A stretch of 64,000 nt of DNA, taken from positions 1-64,000 of the forward strand of contig CAZUCE010000006.1 in NCBI GenBank assembly GCA_964619265.1, in the 5' to 3' direction. The stretch comes from CAZUCE01 sp964619265 (GTDB lineage Bacteria; Planctomycetota; UBA1135; GCA-002686595). Position numbers and translations under genes: made by a program. Position 1 is the first letter of the stretch, and each line of letters starts with the position of its first letter. The notes beneath the pieces are model-generated. The model was given only the letters and a program-made list of their open reading frames with translations, had not been told where the DNA came from and ran no database searches. Below are positions 1 through 8,097 of the stretch, piece after piece.

Positions 1-53
1 AGATCGACGACTGACCGACTCGCCCGAATTTACAGACCAACTGTTGCTCTATC
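1..53 (+). mobile_element. 3' end of an IS256-family element, cut by the window start
   Basis: The first 14 bases read as the last codons of a transposase on the plus strand (I-D-D then TGA at 12-14). They are followed by a terminal-repeat-like stretch ending at 53. The 21 bases around 33-53 recur exactly, in inverted orientation, at about 1040-1060, next to a recognisable IS256 transposase C-terminus. That match is the reason for the assignment. The rest of the element lies outside the window. Confidence 0.6.
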
Positions 54-143
54 GGAGTAGATTGGGGAGATGTTGCTTTGGAGACGCAGGTTGAGCTAAT
101 TGGCTCTCAAAATCTATTCTAACTCCAGTTATCAAGGTCTTGC

Positions 144-773
144 GTGAATATTGAGGAAAAGAGCTTTTTTGGCTTCTTAGGAAGTGGTGGTCATCTACTT
201 GTCGCCATTGGGGCCTTCTTGTTGGGTCTTCTTGCTGGTTCGCTCTTTCGACCGCAGGTATTGTCTTTGGTGGAAAGCCAATCTGGATTAGAGTTTGCGT
301 CTAAGCCGAATGAGCCGGTGGTAGGCCGGGAGGAGGTGCTGTTGGCTGGCTCGCCTGGTAGTGTTCAAGACTCGAGCGCCTTGTTGCAAGGTGGTTCACC
401 CTTGGGGGGAAGAAGGAACGCAATTTCACCGAATCCTCAGCAGTTTGTTGGGGGGGATGACGTGGATTCGATCATGGTTAGTATCCCGTCTCGGAGCTGG
501 GATGAAATTCGGGGGACTGCAGAGTTAGAACCTGATGGCAATGGTCCTGAAGTTCACGGAATTCCTCATGGGGAATGGACGCTCAATATCGGTGATAATG
601 GTACGGCTAGAGGTCTATTTATCCTTGGCCAGCGATTTGGTACATGGAGATATTATGATGCCAATGGTAGGGAGTATCGCTTCGGCCACGTGCTAAATGG
701 CAAAGCCGTGGGGACGTGGGCTTATAGAGGTGTCGATGAGGAAGAGTGGAGCTATGCTGTAGCTCCTGAGTGA
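144..773 (+). CDS. Membrane-anchored protein with MORN-like C-terminal repeats, function unknown
   Basis: This is a 209-residue protein starting at GTG. Residues about 15-34 form one hydrophobic segment, probably a signal anchor. A low-complexity linker follows, and residues about 138-200 contain glycine/tryptophan-rich repeats (HGEWTLN, GTWRYYDANGRE, GTWAYRG) of the MORN/YwqK type, in which each strand turn carries G-x-W. Such repeats are found in surface and antitoxin-like proteins, so no function can be assigned. The gene is visibly richer in A and T than the rest of the window and lies between two inverted IS256 ends, which suggests transfer. It has no operon partners. Confidence 0.7.
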   Translation: MNIEEKSFFGFLGSGGHLLVAIGAFLLGLLAGSLFRPQVLSLVESQSGLEFASKPNEPVVGREEVLLAGSPGSVQDSSALLQGGSPLGGRRNAISPNPQQFVGGDDVDSIMVSIPSRSWDEIRGTAELEPDGNGPEVHGIPHGEWTLNIGDNGTARGLFILGQRFGTWRYYDANGREYRFGHVLNGKAVGTWAYRGVDEEEWSYAVAPE

Positions 774-1039
774 GAAGCCGATCCCCGGGTGTTCAAGCGC
801 TGGAAGACGCTGACGCAGGATCGCACCTAAGCACCCTCCAAGGACTCATGGACGGGGGGAGCCACCTTACCTGCGGTGCCGAGCCAGCCTCTGCGTACCC
901 GGGCTCGCAGAGGGGATTCAAGATCCTCTCGTCGGTGTCGTTTCCGCATACGCGCCAACATGAATACCGCCCAGTTCGCGCGCTAGGTGAGGTTCACGTG
1001 AGAGTTACCGCAACCGTAAAGCTGCAAGAGGTCATAGAG
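774..1039. other. Stretch between the MORN gene and an IS end, no gene recognised
   Basis: This part returns to high GC. An open frame (770-1144, plus) crosses it but runs antisense into the IS256 remnant and resembles nothing I recognise. The frame just after 773 reads EADPRVFKRWKTLTQDRT then stop, which could be the tail of a lost gene. I see no terminator. Confidence 0.3.
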
Positions 1040-1330
1040 GATAGAGCAACAGTTGGTCTGGAATTTCGAGCGGCGAGGATCTTAGGCGATCTTTATGGTG
1101 AGGTAAGCCCGACCGGACTCCCATTCGTCGGAAGTCTCGTCTAGGACGGCGGAAACGAGGCGCAGGGCACTAGCCTCGCCCGGAAACATAGATGCGACGC
1201 GAGTGCGACGTTTGAGTTCGCGATTCAGACGCTCGAGCAGGTTGGAGGTCCGAAGCCGACTCTGATGTTCGACGGGGACCTGGAATTCCGAGCCAGAGCA
1301 ATTCTTCCACGCCTCAGAGATTCGGAGCTG
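1040..1330 (-). pseudogene. IS256-family (mutator-type) transposase, C-terminal remnant
   Basis: Read on the minus strand, the sequence encodes a truncated transposase C-terminus ending in TAA at 1082-1084. Its core is the family's conserved block: RTSNLLERLNRELKRRTRV, then MFPGEASALRLVSAVL and EWESGRAYL. Everything upstream of EAWKN is missing, because the frame runs into the 3' end of the DUF2200 gene. About 42 nt past the stop lies a terminal-repeat-like sequence ending at 1040, an inverted match to bases 33-53. The C-terminus is intact and the N-terminal catalytic region is lost, so it cannot be active alone. Confidence 0.85.
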
Positions 1331-1343
1331 CTTTTGAGTCAGG

Positions 1344-1706
1344 CTACGACCGCAGGATGTTTTCCATCTTCTTTCCCCTGGCGAGTTCGTCGACGAGCTT
1401 GTCCATGTAGCGGGCCTTCTGGGTCAACGGGTTCTTGATCTCCTCGACGCGGTGGCCGCAGATCAAGCCCGTGATCAGGGAGGCGCTTGGGTTTAGCTTG
1501 GCCGCGTCGAAGAACTCCTCGAAGGTCGACCGCTTCGTGACGTGTTTCTTGATCTGTGCCTTGGTGTAGCCGGTCAGCCACTGGATCACTTGCTGCAGCT
1601 CCTCCTCGGTGCGCCCCTTCTTCTCGACCTTGTTGAGGTAGAGGGGGTAGGCGGCGTCGAATCTGAACTGCGCAATGCGTTCGTCGTGTTGGGTGGAGGA
1701 GGCCAT
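1344..1706 (-). CDS. DUF2200 family protein
   Basis: This 120-residue protein matches the small DUF2200 family along its length. Landmarks are AYPLYLNKVEKKGRT, IQWLTGYT, FFDAAKLNPSASLITGLICG, HRVEEIKNPL and the C-terminal YMDKLVDELARGK. I chose ATG at 1704-1706 because residues upstream in the open frame are arginine/proline-rich and unlike the family. The biochemical function is unknown. The stop codon abuts an IS256 remnant, so the insertion may have landed immediately downstream of the gene. Confidence 0.85.
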   Translation of the reverse strand: MASSTQHDERIAQFRFDAAYPLYLNKVEKKGRTEEELQQVIQWLTGYTKAQIKKHVTKRSTFEEFFDAAKLNPSASLITGLICGHRVEEIKNPLTQKARYMDKLVDELARGKKMENILRS

Positions 1707-2020
1707 AAGTGTGTCGAGACTGGGAGAACTGCGTGGTGTGCGCCGGGTTCGTAGCGTACCGAGGGGCGGCGATCTTGGCCGCGATCGGCCACCGGCCCTC
1801 CCGGTAGGCTTCCGCGCGCGTGGGTCGGGCCCCGCGAGGCCCACGGGGCGACGGCTCACACTCAACTGCGCGCGCCTTAGACCTTGGGACAGCCTTGGAG
1901 GAGCGCCGGGGGAAATTGGGGCTCACTCACCCTCAGGGACCTGCGGCCGAAGAGCCAGGGGTCTCTAGGGGCAGAGCCGATCAAGAAGTCCTAGGGGCTT
2001 TGCCCGTTCCAGGCATCGAC
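1707..2020. other. Intergenic region upstream of DUF2200, nothing recognised
   Basis: This high-GC stretch lies between the DUF2200 start and the 3' end of the flavin reductase gene. Open frames on both strands are compositionally biased and look like no family I know. It presumably holds the DUF2200 promoter, but no clear -35/-10 pair is visible. Confidence 0.3.
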
Positions 2021-3502
2021 CTACTCGGACTCGTTCGGTGGCGCAATCAGGCGGCGTTTTCCGTCTTTGGAGCGTGCGATGCCGCCGCCGGGGTCGTTTG
2101 GTTCGAAGTTGCGGTCCCAGAGTTGGCAGGTGACTTCGACGTGTTTTTGGTCGAGGGCTTCGCAGTAGTTGGTGAAGATGCAGCGGCGGATGGAGGCGCC
2201 GCGGCCGCGTTCGATTTTGAGCCACCAGTCGGGGTCGGCAAGGGATTGGCGAGCGGCGCCGACGAAGTCGCAGTCGCCGTTTTGGAGAGCGGTTTCGGCT
2301 AGATCGAAGTCGGCGATTCCGCCGGTTCCGACGATGGGGGTCTTGTGGCCGGCTTGGTGGACGGCTTCGCGGATCGAGCGGGAGATCGGGAGGTTGCGGC
2401 CGAAGGGGCCTTGGCCGCCGATGCGGACGGTGGGCATGCACTCGTGGCCGCTTTCGCCGGTGTAGGGGTAGGCGGCGGCGCCGACTTTGGGTTGTTTGGC
2501 GTCTTCGAATTTGCCTCCTTTGGAGATGGAGAGGAAGTCGAGGCCGGCTTCGGCGAAGCGGGTGGCGTAGAGGCGGGTGTCGGGGAGTTGGGAGCCGCCT
2601 TCGATGACTTCTTCGCCGAGGAGGCGGCAGCCGAGGCCGAAGTCGGAGCCGACGCGGGCGCGGACGGCAGCGATGACTTCGAGGGGCAGGCGGACGCGGT
2701 TTTCGGGGCTTCCGCCGTAACCGTCGGTGCGTTGGTTTCGCGCGGAGAGGAACGACGCCATGGTGTAGGCGTGGGCAAAGTGCAATTCGACGCCGCAGAA
2801 GCCGGCGCGTTTGGCGCGGTCGGCGGCGTCCGCGAAGAGGCCGGGGAGGACCTTGGGGAGCTCGGCGATGTGGGGGAGGTGCAGGTCGTCGACGCGCTCG
2901 CGGTAGCCGTGGGTGAGGGACTCGCGTTCGCGTTCGTCCAGCAGGGGGAGGAGTTCGTCCTCGGGCAGCGCGAGGAGGGACTTGCGGAGCTGGGGCTCTT
3001 CGAGGAGCGCGAGGGCTGAGTGGGCGGGGCTAGCGGCGAGGGCTTTGCGCAGGGCTTCGGTGACGGCGAGGAAGCGGCTGAGGTACTTCTCGCGTTCCGG
3101 ACGGCGCTTGATCGCGAGGAAGTCGATGATCTGGATCAGGAGGCGGGTGGTTCCGCCGGAGCGTTCGCGGACGGTTTCGACCAGTTTTCGGAGGCCTTCC
3201 AGGTAGCGGTCGTGGCCGATGCGCAAGAGAGGGCCTGAGGGCACGTCGCGGATGCCGGTGGCTTCGACGACCAGGACGCCGGGGCGGCCGTCGGCGAAGC
3301 GGCCGTACCAGTCCAGGACGTCCTGGGTGACGAATCCTTCGGGGTTGGACCTCCAGGGCACCATGGCGGGAATCCAGGTGCGGGTGCGTGTTTGGAGAGG
3401 GCCGAGTCGGCCGGGCGCGAACAGGCGGCTGCTCGCGGCAGCCTCGGCGGTGGGCCAGGTTGCGTCCGGGATCGGGACTGCTCGTTTGGGCGAAGGGGCC
3501 AT
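2021..3502 (-). CDS. NADH:flavin oxidoreductase, Old Yellow Enzyme family
   Basis: This 493-residue TIM-barrel FMN reductase would be cytoplasmic, probably reducing an enone or dienoyl-CoA with NAD(P)H. The family signature is clear: an FMN-barrel N-terminus from SSRLFAPGRLG (about 24), then HFAHAYTMASFLSARNQRTD and YGGSPENRVR (about 241-271), and GTGGI near 392. Residues about 130-205 form a charged insertion between early barrel strands. The usual C-terminal [4Fe-4S] cysteine cluster is altered to C441-x5-C447-x10-C458, and the extra FAD/NADH domain of 2,4-dienoyl-CoA reductases is absent. I start at ATG 3502, since the longer open frame is antisense to the SDR gene. Only 78 bp separate it from the divergent CoA cluster, suggesting shared control. 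In aerobic anthranilyl-CoA metabolism an OYE-like domain reduces the oxidised ring; that role here is inference. Confidence 0.85.
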   Translation of the reverse strand: MAPSPKRAVPIPDATWPTAEAAASSRLFAPGRLGPLQTRTRTWIPAMVPWRSNPEGFVTQDVLDWYGRFADGRPGVLVVEATGIRDVPSGPLLRIGHDRYLEGLRKLVETVRERSGGTTRLLIQIIDFLAIKRRPEREKYLSRFLAVTEALRKALAASPAHSALALLEEPQLRKSLLALPEDELLPLLDERERESLTHGYRERVDDLHLPHIAELPKVLPGLFADAADRAKRAGFCGVELHFAHAYTMASFLSARNQRTDGYGGSPENRVRLPLEVIAAVRARVGSDFGLGCRLLGEEVIEGGSQLPDTRLYATRFAEAGLDFLSISKGGKFEDAKQPKVGAAAYPYTGESGHECMPTVRIGGQGPFGRNLPISRSIREAVHQAGHKTPIVGTGGIADFDLAETALQNGDCDFVGAARQSLADPDWWLKIERGRGASIRRCIFTNYCEALDQKHVEVTCQLWDRNFEPNDPGGGIARSKDGKRRLIAPPNESE

Positions 3503-3580
3503 CGCCGGAGAGCCTAACGCGCATCGACCGGTCGCCTGCGTTGCGGCTTGGGTCGGGCTCGACGTAGGCTTCCCCTGCCC
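3503..3580. promoter_or_regulatory. Divergent intergenic region between the flavin reductase and the CoA cluster
   Basis: This 78-bp gap separates two divergent starts and must contain the start signals for the reductase (minus) and probably for the plus-strand catabolic run. I could not identify a confident -35/-10 pair or an operator palindrome. Confidence 0.4.
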
Positions 3581-4414
3581 ATGAGTGAAAAGCGAGCCCA
3601 AACGGAAGGACATGCGTCGCGCACTAGGCCTGAGCGTCCGGTGGCGCTGGTGACCGGTGCGAGCCGCGGGATCGGCGCCTCCGTGGCGCAGGAGCTTGTG
3701 GATCGCGGCGCGCGAGTGCTTCTGTGCGCCCGGGGCGTCGAAGGTTGCCACGAGCTGGCCCAGCGCTTGGGCACGCATCGCGCGGCGGCCTTTGCCATGG
3801 ACGTAGGCTCGAAGCCGGGGATCGAGGCCGGGCTTGCGGAGGCGAAGCAGCTCGCGCTTGAACATTTCGGCTCCGATCGCATCGACTGGCTGGTGAACAA
3901 CGCGGGGTTCGCGCGCTCGGTGTCCCTGACCAAGTCCTTGGACGGCGACATAGATGAGTTCGAGGCTCACCTGGCCGTCAATTTCCATGGGGCCGTCCGG
4001 TTGGTGCACGGCCTGTTGCCCGGCATGCGCGAGCGAGGCTACGGCGCGGTGGTCAATCTCGCTTCGTCCGCGGGGCTCGTCGGCTACGGCTATGTCGTCG
4101 CTTACTGTGCTTCGAAGCACGCGCTGGTCGGTTACACGCGCGCCGCGGCCCTCGAGCTGGAGCGCACCGGGGTGTTCATGCACGCGGTCTGCCCGCACTA
4201 TGTCGACACGCCGATGCTGACCGAATCGATCGAGAATATGAAGGCCAAGACCGGCCGTTCGGAATCCGACCTGCGCGAATTCGTCGCGGGTCAGAATCCG
4301 GGCGGCGAGCTGATGAGTCCAGAGTCCGTGGCGCGCGCCGTGGCGGATCAACTCGAGGCGACGCGGTCGGGATTGGTTTGGGAATTGGCCGGCAACGAAC
4401 GCATCGAGCATTGA
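3581..4414 (+). CDS. Short-chain dehydrogenase/reductase (SDR), first of a tandem pair
   Basis: This 277-residue classical SDR has the Rossmann motif TGASRGIG near residues 25-32 for NAD(P) binding, NNAG in the middle, and the catalytic Ser...Tyr-x3-Lys as SSAG...YCASK. A C-terminal CPHYVDTPML segment is shared with the next gene. It would interconvert an alcohol and a ketone on an unknown substrate. The start at 3581 follows a short non-conserved stretch. Its stop overlaps the next start (TTGA). The context suggests dehydrogenation of a hydroxy-cyclohexane- or hydroxyacyl-CoA, which is inference. Confidence 0.85.
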   Translation: MSEKRAQTEGHASRTRPERPVALVTGASRGIGASVAQELVDRGARVLLCARGVEGCHELAQRLGTHRAAAFAMDVGSKPGIEAGLAEAKQLALEHFGSDRIDWLVNNAGFARSVSLTKSLDGDIDEFEAHLAVNFHGAVRLVHGLLPGMRERGYGAVVNLASSAGLVGYGYVVAYCASKHALVGYTRAAALELERTGVFMHAVCPHYVDTPMLTESIENMKAKTGRSESDLREFVAGQNPGGELMSPESVARAVADQLEATRSGLVWELAGNERIEH

Positions 4415-5250
4415 GCCAGCCGAACGAATCCATCTTGGTCACGGGAGGAACTTCCGGGATCGGCGCGGCCTGCGTGAAAGCTCTGGCCGAGGCCGGCCTG
4501 GGCGTTTGGGTCGCCTCGCGGAGCGCTTCGCGTTCCGAACTCCCGGCGGGGACGCGCGCCTTGGACCTGGACGTCGGTGCGCCCGATGCCGGGGCTGTGA
4601 TCGCGCGCATGCGCGCAGCTGCGGAGGAGGAGCTGGGCCCGTTGGCCGGATTTGTGCACAGCGCGGGTCTGGTGGATGTGCTCGGAGTTCTAAAAGGAGC
4701 GCGACCCGAGCAACGCTTGCAGAGCGAAGCGATCTACACACGAGCTCTCGACGTTCACTTCCACGGCGCGCGGCGGATCGCCGAAGCCCTGTTGCCCAGC
4801 TTTGTCGAGCGCGGGCGCGGAGCCGTTGTCTTGATCGACTCGGCCGCGGGCTTGCGCGGCTTCCCTGGAATCGCAGCCTACGCGGCAGCCAAGCATGCAT
4901 TGCTCGGCTGGGCTCGCTGCGCTGCCCTGGAGATGCCCGCTGGCATCTCGATCGCGAGCGTGTGCCCCTACTATGTCGACACGCCGATGCTGGAAGCCGC
5001 CATCGAAGAGCGCTGCGCGGCCAGCGGCGAGGATCCCGCCGCTGCGCGCGCTGTGTTCCAGTCTCGCAATCCCGGCGGTCAACTCGTTCCGCCAGGCGAC
5101 GTGGCCGGCCAGGTCCTCGAGCTTCTTCGCGGGGATCCCGATTCGAACAACGGCCGGGTGGTTGTCCTCGACGGGGGAACTCCCCGCGATTTGCCCGAAC
5201 GCCGTGAACCCGGCCTAGAAGTTCCCCTCACCCCCGAAAGCCTCTCCTGA
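4411..5250 (+). CDS. Short-chain dehydrogenase/reductase (SDR), second of a tandem pair
   Basis: This SDR has 279 residues if started at TTG 4411, which overlaps the previous TGA by 4 nt. TGGTSGIG lies near the N-terminus, and the catalytic core is DSAAG...YAAAK. Like its neighbour it contains CPYYVDTPML and a later NPGGQLVPP motif, so the two look like diverged paralogues of one SDR subfamily. A longer in-frame start at 4378 would extend into the neighbour and add no conserved sequence. RidA starts 5 nt after its stop. The substrate is unknown; paired SDRs fit successive redox steps on a ring-derived acyl-CoA. Confidence 0.85.
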   Translation: MSQPNESILVTGGTSGIGAACVKALAEAGLGVWVASRSASRSELPAGTRALDLDVGAPDAGAVIARMRAAAEEELGPLAGFVHSAGLVDVLGVLKGARPEQRLQSEAIYTRALDVHFHGARRIAEALLPSFVERGRGAVVLIDSAAGLRGFPGIAAYAAAKHALLGWARCAALEMPAGISIASVCPYYVDTPMLEAAIEERCAASGEDPAAARAVFQSRNPGGQLVPPGDVAGQVLELLRGDPDSNNGRVVVLDGGTPRDLPERREPGLEVPLTPESLS

Positions 5251-5254
5251 ACCC

Positions 5255-5659
5255 ATGAAAATCGACCCCATCAATCCGCGCAGTTGGCGCAAGCCGTCCG
5301 GCTACTCGAACGCGATCCTCGCGAGGCGCGCCGAGTCGTTCTTGTTTGTGGCGGGGCAGATCGCCTGGGACGAGGAGCAGAAAATGGTCGGAGTCGGGGA
5401 TTTCGGTGCCCAGTTCCGTCAGACCTTGGAAAATGTCTGCACCGTCGTACGCGCCGGGGGCGGACATCCCAGCGACATCACACGCTTGACCATGTTCGTG
5501 GTGGATAAGGCGCAGTACATGAGCAACCTAGAAACCATCGGTACGGCCTATCGTGAACTGCTCGGGCGCCACTATCCGGCCATGTCGCTGGTCCAGGTCG
5601 CTGCGCTGCTCGAAGACGATGCCCTGATTGAGATCGAAGCCACCGCGGCGGTCGGCTGA
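5255..5659 (+). CDS. RidA/YjgF family enamine/imine deaminase
   Basis: This 134-residue single-domain RidA-family protein includes LFVAGQIAWD, the QFRQTLENV helix, DITRLTMFVVD and the C-terminal LVQVAALLEDDALIEIEATA. Family members hydrolyse reactive enamines or imines to ketones and release ammonia; a subfamily acts as 2-aminomuconate deaminase. A deaminase inside a CoA-ring cluster fits a substrate carrying an amino group, such as 2-aminobenzoate, and this is the main clue to the pathway. It sits between the SDRs and the hydratase, with gaps of 4 and 22 nt. Confidence 0.9.
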   Translation: MKIDPINPRSWRKPSGYSNAILARRAESFLFVAGQIAWDEEQKMVGVGDFGAQFRQTLENVCTVVRAGGGHPSDITRLTMFVVDKAQYMSNLETIGTAYRELLGRHYPAMSLVQVAALLEDDALIEIEATAAVG

Positions 5660-5681
5660 TCGAACCGAACTCTTCAACTCT

Positions 5682-6521
5682 ATGAAACCCGAGCACTTTC
5701 GATTCGATCTGTCGGACACCGGTGTCGGGACGATTCGTCTGGATCGTCCGGACCGGTTGAACGCCCTGACCTTCGAATCCTACGCCGAGCTGCGCGATTT
5801 CTTGGTGCATCTGCGGACGCGCGACGACGTTCGCTCCTTGGTGTTGACCGGCACGGGCCGGGCGTTCTGCTCGGGTGGCGATGTGCGCGACATCATTGGC
5901 AAGCTGTTCGGCGTTCCGGACGAGAAGTTGTTCGAGTTCACGCGGATGACCTGCGACCTGATCGAGAACGTGCGTCGCCTGGAAAAACCCGTGATCGCTG
6001 CACTGAACGGCGTGACCTGCGGAGCGGGCGCGGTGCTGGCCGCAGCGGCGGATATCCGCATCGCGGTCCCGGAGGCCAAGATCGCGTTCCTGTTCGTCAA
6101 GGTTGGGCTGTCGGGGGCCGACATGGGGGCGGCTTGGCTGCTACCGCGACTGGTGGGGCTCGGGCACGCCAGCGAAATTCTGATGACCGGGGATTTTGTC
6201 GACGCCGATCGAGCCGAACGCATCGGGCTGTACAACCGAGTGGTTGCGGCGGAACAACTGTTGCCCGAAGCCCAGGCTCTGGCGGAGAAGCTCGCCGACG
6301 GTCCGGCTCACTCGCTCTCGATCACCAAACGGATGTTGAACGCCGAGGCCTCCATGGAACTTGGCGAAGCCATGCAGGCCGAGGGCTGGATTCAGGCCGA
6401 GTGCATGCGGCATCCCGACTACTTGGAGGCGCACGAGGCCGGTCAGGCCAAGCGCGCGCCGGACTTCCGCCGTTCGGGCGCGGAATTCCTGGCGAAGCGC
6501 CGGACCGAGGAAATCTCGTGA
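5682..6521 (+). CDS. Enoyl-CoA hydratase/isomerase family protein
   Basis: This 279-residue crotonase-fold enzyme has RLDRPDRLNALTF near the N-terminus, the oxyanion-hole block GTGRAFCSGGDV, and AALNGVTCGAGAVLAAAADI. It would hydrate an enoyl-CoA double bond or open a beta-keto ring. The C-terminal tail (EFLAKRRTEE) is typical of members placed in aromatic CoA clusters. I chose ATG 5682 because the upstream codons overlap RidA and are not conserved. Its TGA overlaps the GTG of the dehydrogenase, indicating translational coupling. The exact substrate is not determinable. Confidence 0.88.
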   Translation: MKPEHFRFDLSDTGVGTIRLDRPDRLNALTFESYAELRDFLVHLRTRDDVRSLVLTGTGRAFCSGGDVRDIIGKLFGVPDEKLFEFTRMTCDLIENVRRLEKPVIAALNGVTCGAGAVLAAAADIRIAVPEAKIAFLFVKVGLSGADMGAAWLLPRLVGLGHASEILMTGDFVDADRAERIGLYNRVVAAEQLLPEAQALAEKLADGPAHSLSITKRMLNAEASMELGEAMQAEGWIQAECMRHPDYLEAHEAGQAKRAPDFRRSGAEFLAKRRTEEIS

Positions 6522-7786
6522 GCGACCAAGACTTCGACGCAACAGCCTTCCTGGGGGACCTGCGCCAGCGTGTGCGGAGTTTCGCGAAGCAAGCCGCGGG
6601 CGAGTTGAGCGGCCTGAAGGGTGAGCCGGCCGCGCGCGCAGCGCTCGCTAGCTTGGCGAAGGCCGATTGGCTGCGCTTCGTTGTGGCCAAGGCCCATGGA
6701 GGTCAGGCCCCCGAGGGGTTGACGCCGAAGAACGAACTGTCGGTGCGCGTCATGTGCGTGCTGCGCGAAGAGCTGGCCTACGCTCACGGCCTGCTCGACC
6801 TGATGTTCGTCATGCAGGGACTCGGTTCCTATCCCTTGTTGCGCGACGGTAGTCTTGACCTGCGATCCGCGATCCTGCCCGGGGTTCATCGCGGCGAACG
6901 CATTGCCTCCTACGGGCTAACCGAACCCGGCGCGGGCTCTTCCCTGGATGAGATCGCGACGAGCGCCGTCCAAGACGGCGACGAGTGGGTCTTGAACGGG
7001 CACAAGACTTTTATCTCCAACGCCGGGATCGCCGACTTTGTTTGCGTACTTGCACGTACGGCGGGGAAGCCAGGCGATCGCCGGACGGACGGGCTCACGA
7101 TGTTCTATGTACCCACCGACTCCGGCGGCGTTCGCATGGAGCCCTTTGAGGTGTTGGGCGATCATCCGATCGGAGACGTCATTTTCGACAACGTGCGGGT
7201 GCGGGCGAGCTACCTGCTCGGCCAGCCGGGCGCCGGTCTCGAGATCGCCCTGGCGACCTTGGCTCGATTTCGCACAACGGTCGCCTCGGCGGCCTGCGGA
7301 TTCGCTCGGCGGGCCCTCGACGAGTCCTGCGGGCATTTGGCGCGGCGCGAGCAATTCGGCAAACCCCTCTCGGCCAACCAAGGGCTGCGGTTCGACCTGG
7401 CCGAGATGGACACCCGCTTGCGAGCTTCCGAGCTGCTGGTCGAAGAGGCCGCCCGCCTTTCCGACGCGAACGATCCGGCGGCGGCCCAAGCGGTGGCTCG
7501 CGCCAAGCTGTTTGCCACCGAAGAGGCTTCGTGGATCTGCGATCGGGCGGTGCAGCACCACGGTGGGCTCGGCGTCAAGCAAGGCACGGTGGTGGAGGCT
7601 CTGTACCGCGAGACTCGGGCCCTGCGCATCTATGAGGGCGCTTCCGAGGTTCAGAAGTTGATCCTCTCCAAGATCGTTCTGTCCGCGGATGCGGAGCGGC
7701 GAGCAGCCGAGCAGGCGACAGCCCAGGGGGAAACGCAAGGCGGGACAACCGGCGGGCAGGTCGCCGCCGAACAAAACCAAGCATGA
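6518..7786 (+). CDS. Acyl-CoA dehydrogenase family protein
   Basis: This 422-residue FAD enzyme starts at GTG 6518 inside a GTGA overlap with the hydratase. The YGLTEPGAGSS block binds substrate and flavin. The RVRASYLLGQPGAGLEIA stretch, the REQFGKPLSANQGLRF helix and HHGGLGVKQGTVVEALYRE follow. The catalytic base is the Glu of the YEGASEVQ motif near the C-terminus. It would introduce the alpha,beta double bond in an acyl-CoA. A short Gln/Gly-rich tail after the conserved fold is unusual. Its stop overlaps the ferredoxin start, which suggests that protein as a redox partner, although ETF is the usual acceptor. Confidence 0.9.
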   Translation: MSDQDFDATAFLGDLRQRVRSFAKQAAGELSGLKGEPAARAALASLAKADWLRFVVAKAHGGQAPEGLTPKNELSVRVMCVLREELAYAHGLLDLMFVMQGLGSYPLLRDGSLDLRSAILPGVHRGERIASYGLTEPGAGSSLDEIATSAVQDGDEWVLNGHKTFISNAGIADFVCVLARTAGKPGDRRTDGLTMFYVPTDSGGVRMEPFEVLGDHPIGDVIFDNVRVRASYLLGQPGAGLEIALATLARFRTTVASAACGFARRALDESCGHLARREQFGKPLSANQGLRFDLAEMDTRLRASELLVEEAARLSDANDPAAAQAVARAKLFATEEASWICDRAVQHHGGLGVKQGTVVEALYRETRALRIYEGASEVQKLILSKIVLSADAERRAAEQATAQGETQGGTTGGQVAAEQNQA

Positions 7787-8097
7787 AGGACTCTCCCCAC
7801 CAAGCCAGCGAGCAACGCTACGAGCGACACGTTTTTGTCTGCACCCACGATCGTGGACCCGGGCATCCAAGAGGCTCCTGCGCCCAGCGCGGAGCGGCCG
7901 AGCTGCTTTCCCACCTGCGTGGATTCGTCCACGAGCAAGGTTGGCGTGGGCGCGTGCGTGTCAACGCGAGCGGCTGTCTGGATGGTTGCGCCCAGGGGGT
8001 GACCGCCGTGCAGTATCCGGCGGGCCGCTGGGCTTCGAAGCTGACTCCCGAACAGGGCGAGCAGCTGGTCACGCCGGACGAGCCGGCCGCGGACTAG
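7783..8097 (+). CDS. Thioredoxin-like [2Fe-2S] ferredoxin
   Basis: This 104-residue protein belongs to the thioredoxin-fold [2Fe-2S] ferredoxin group, also seen in NuoE C-termini. Four cysteines fit: one in HVFVCTHDRG, one in HPRGSCAQRG, and two in SGCLDGCAQG. The start ATG overlaps the previous stop (ATGA). It would carry electrons in the cytoplasm, perhaps to or from the dehydrogenase or to a ring oxygenase/reductase not in this window. It is the last tightly coupled gene before a 505-bp gap, so a transcript may end here. Confidence 0.85.
   Translation: MKDSPHQASEQRYERHVFVCTHDRGPGHPRGSCAQRGAAELLSHLRGFVHEQGWRGRVRVNASGCLDGCAQGVTAVQYPAGRWASKLTPEQGEQLVTPDEPAAD

Noticed and set aside
770..1144. 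124-codon plus-strand open frame
   Set aside because: Its second part is antisense to a recognisable IS256 transposase remnant, and its composition and sequence resemble no known protein.
2021..4411. 796-codon minus-strand open frame read as one large protein
   Set aside because: Only the part from ATG 3502 downward is the flavin reductase; the upstream half is antisense to a clear SDR gene.
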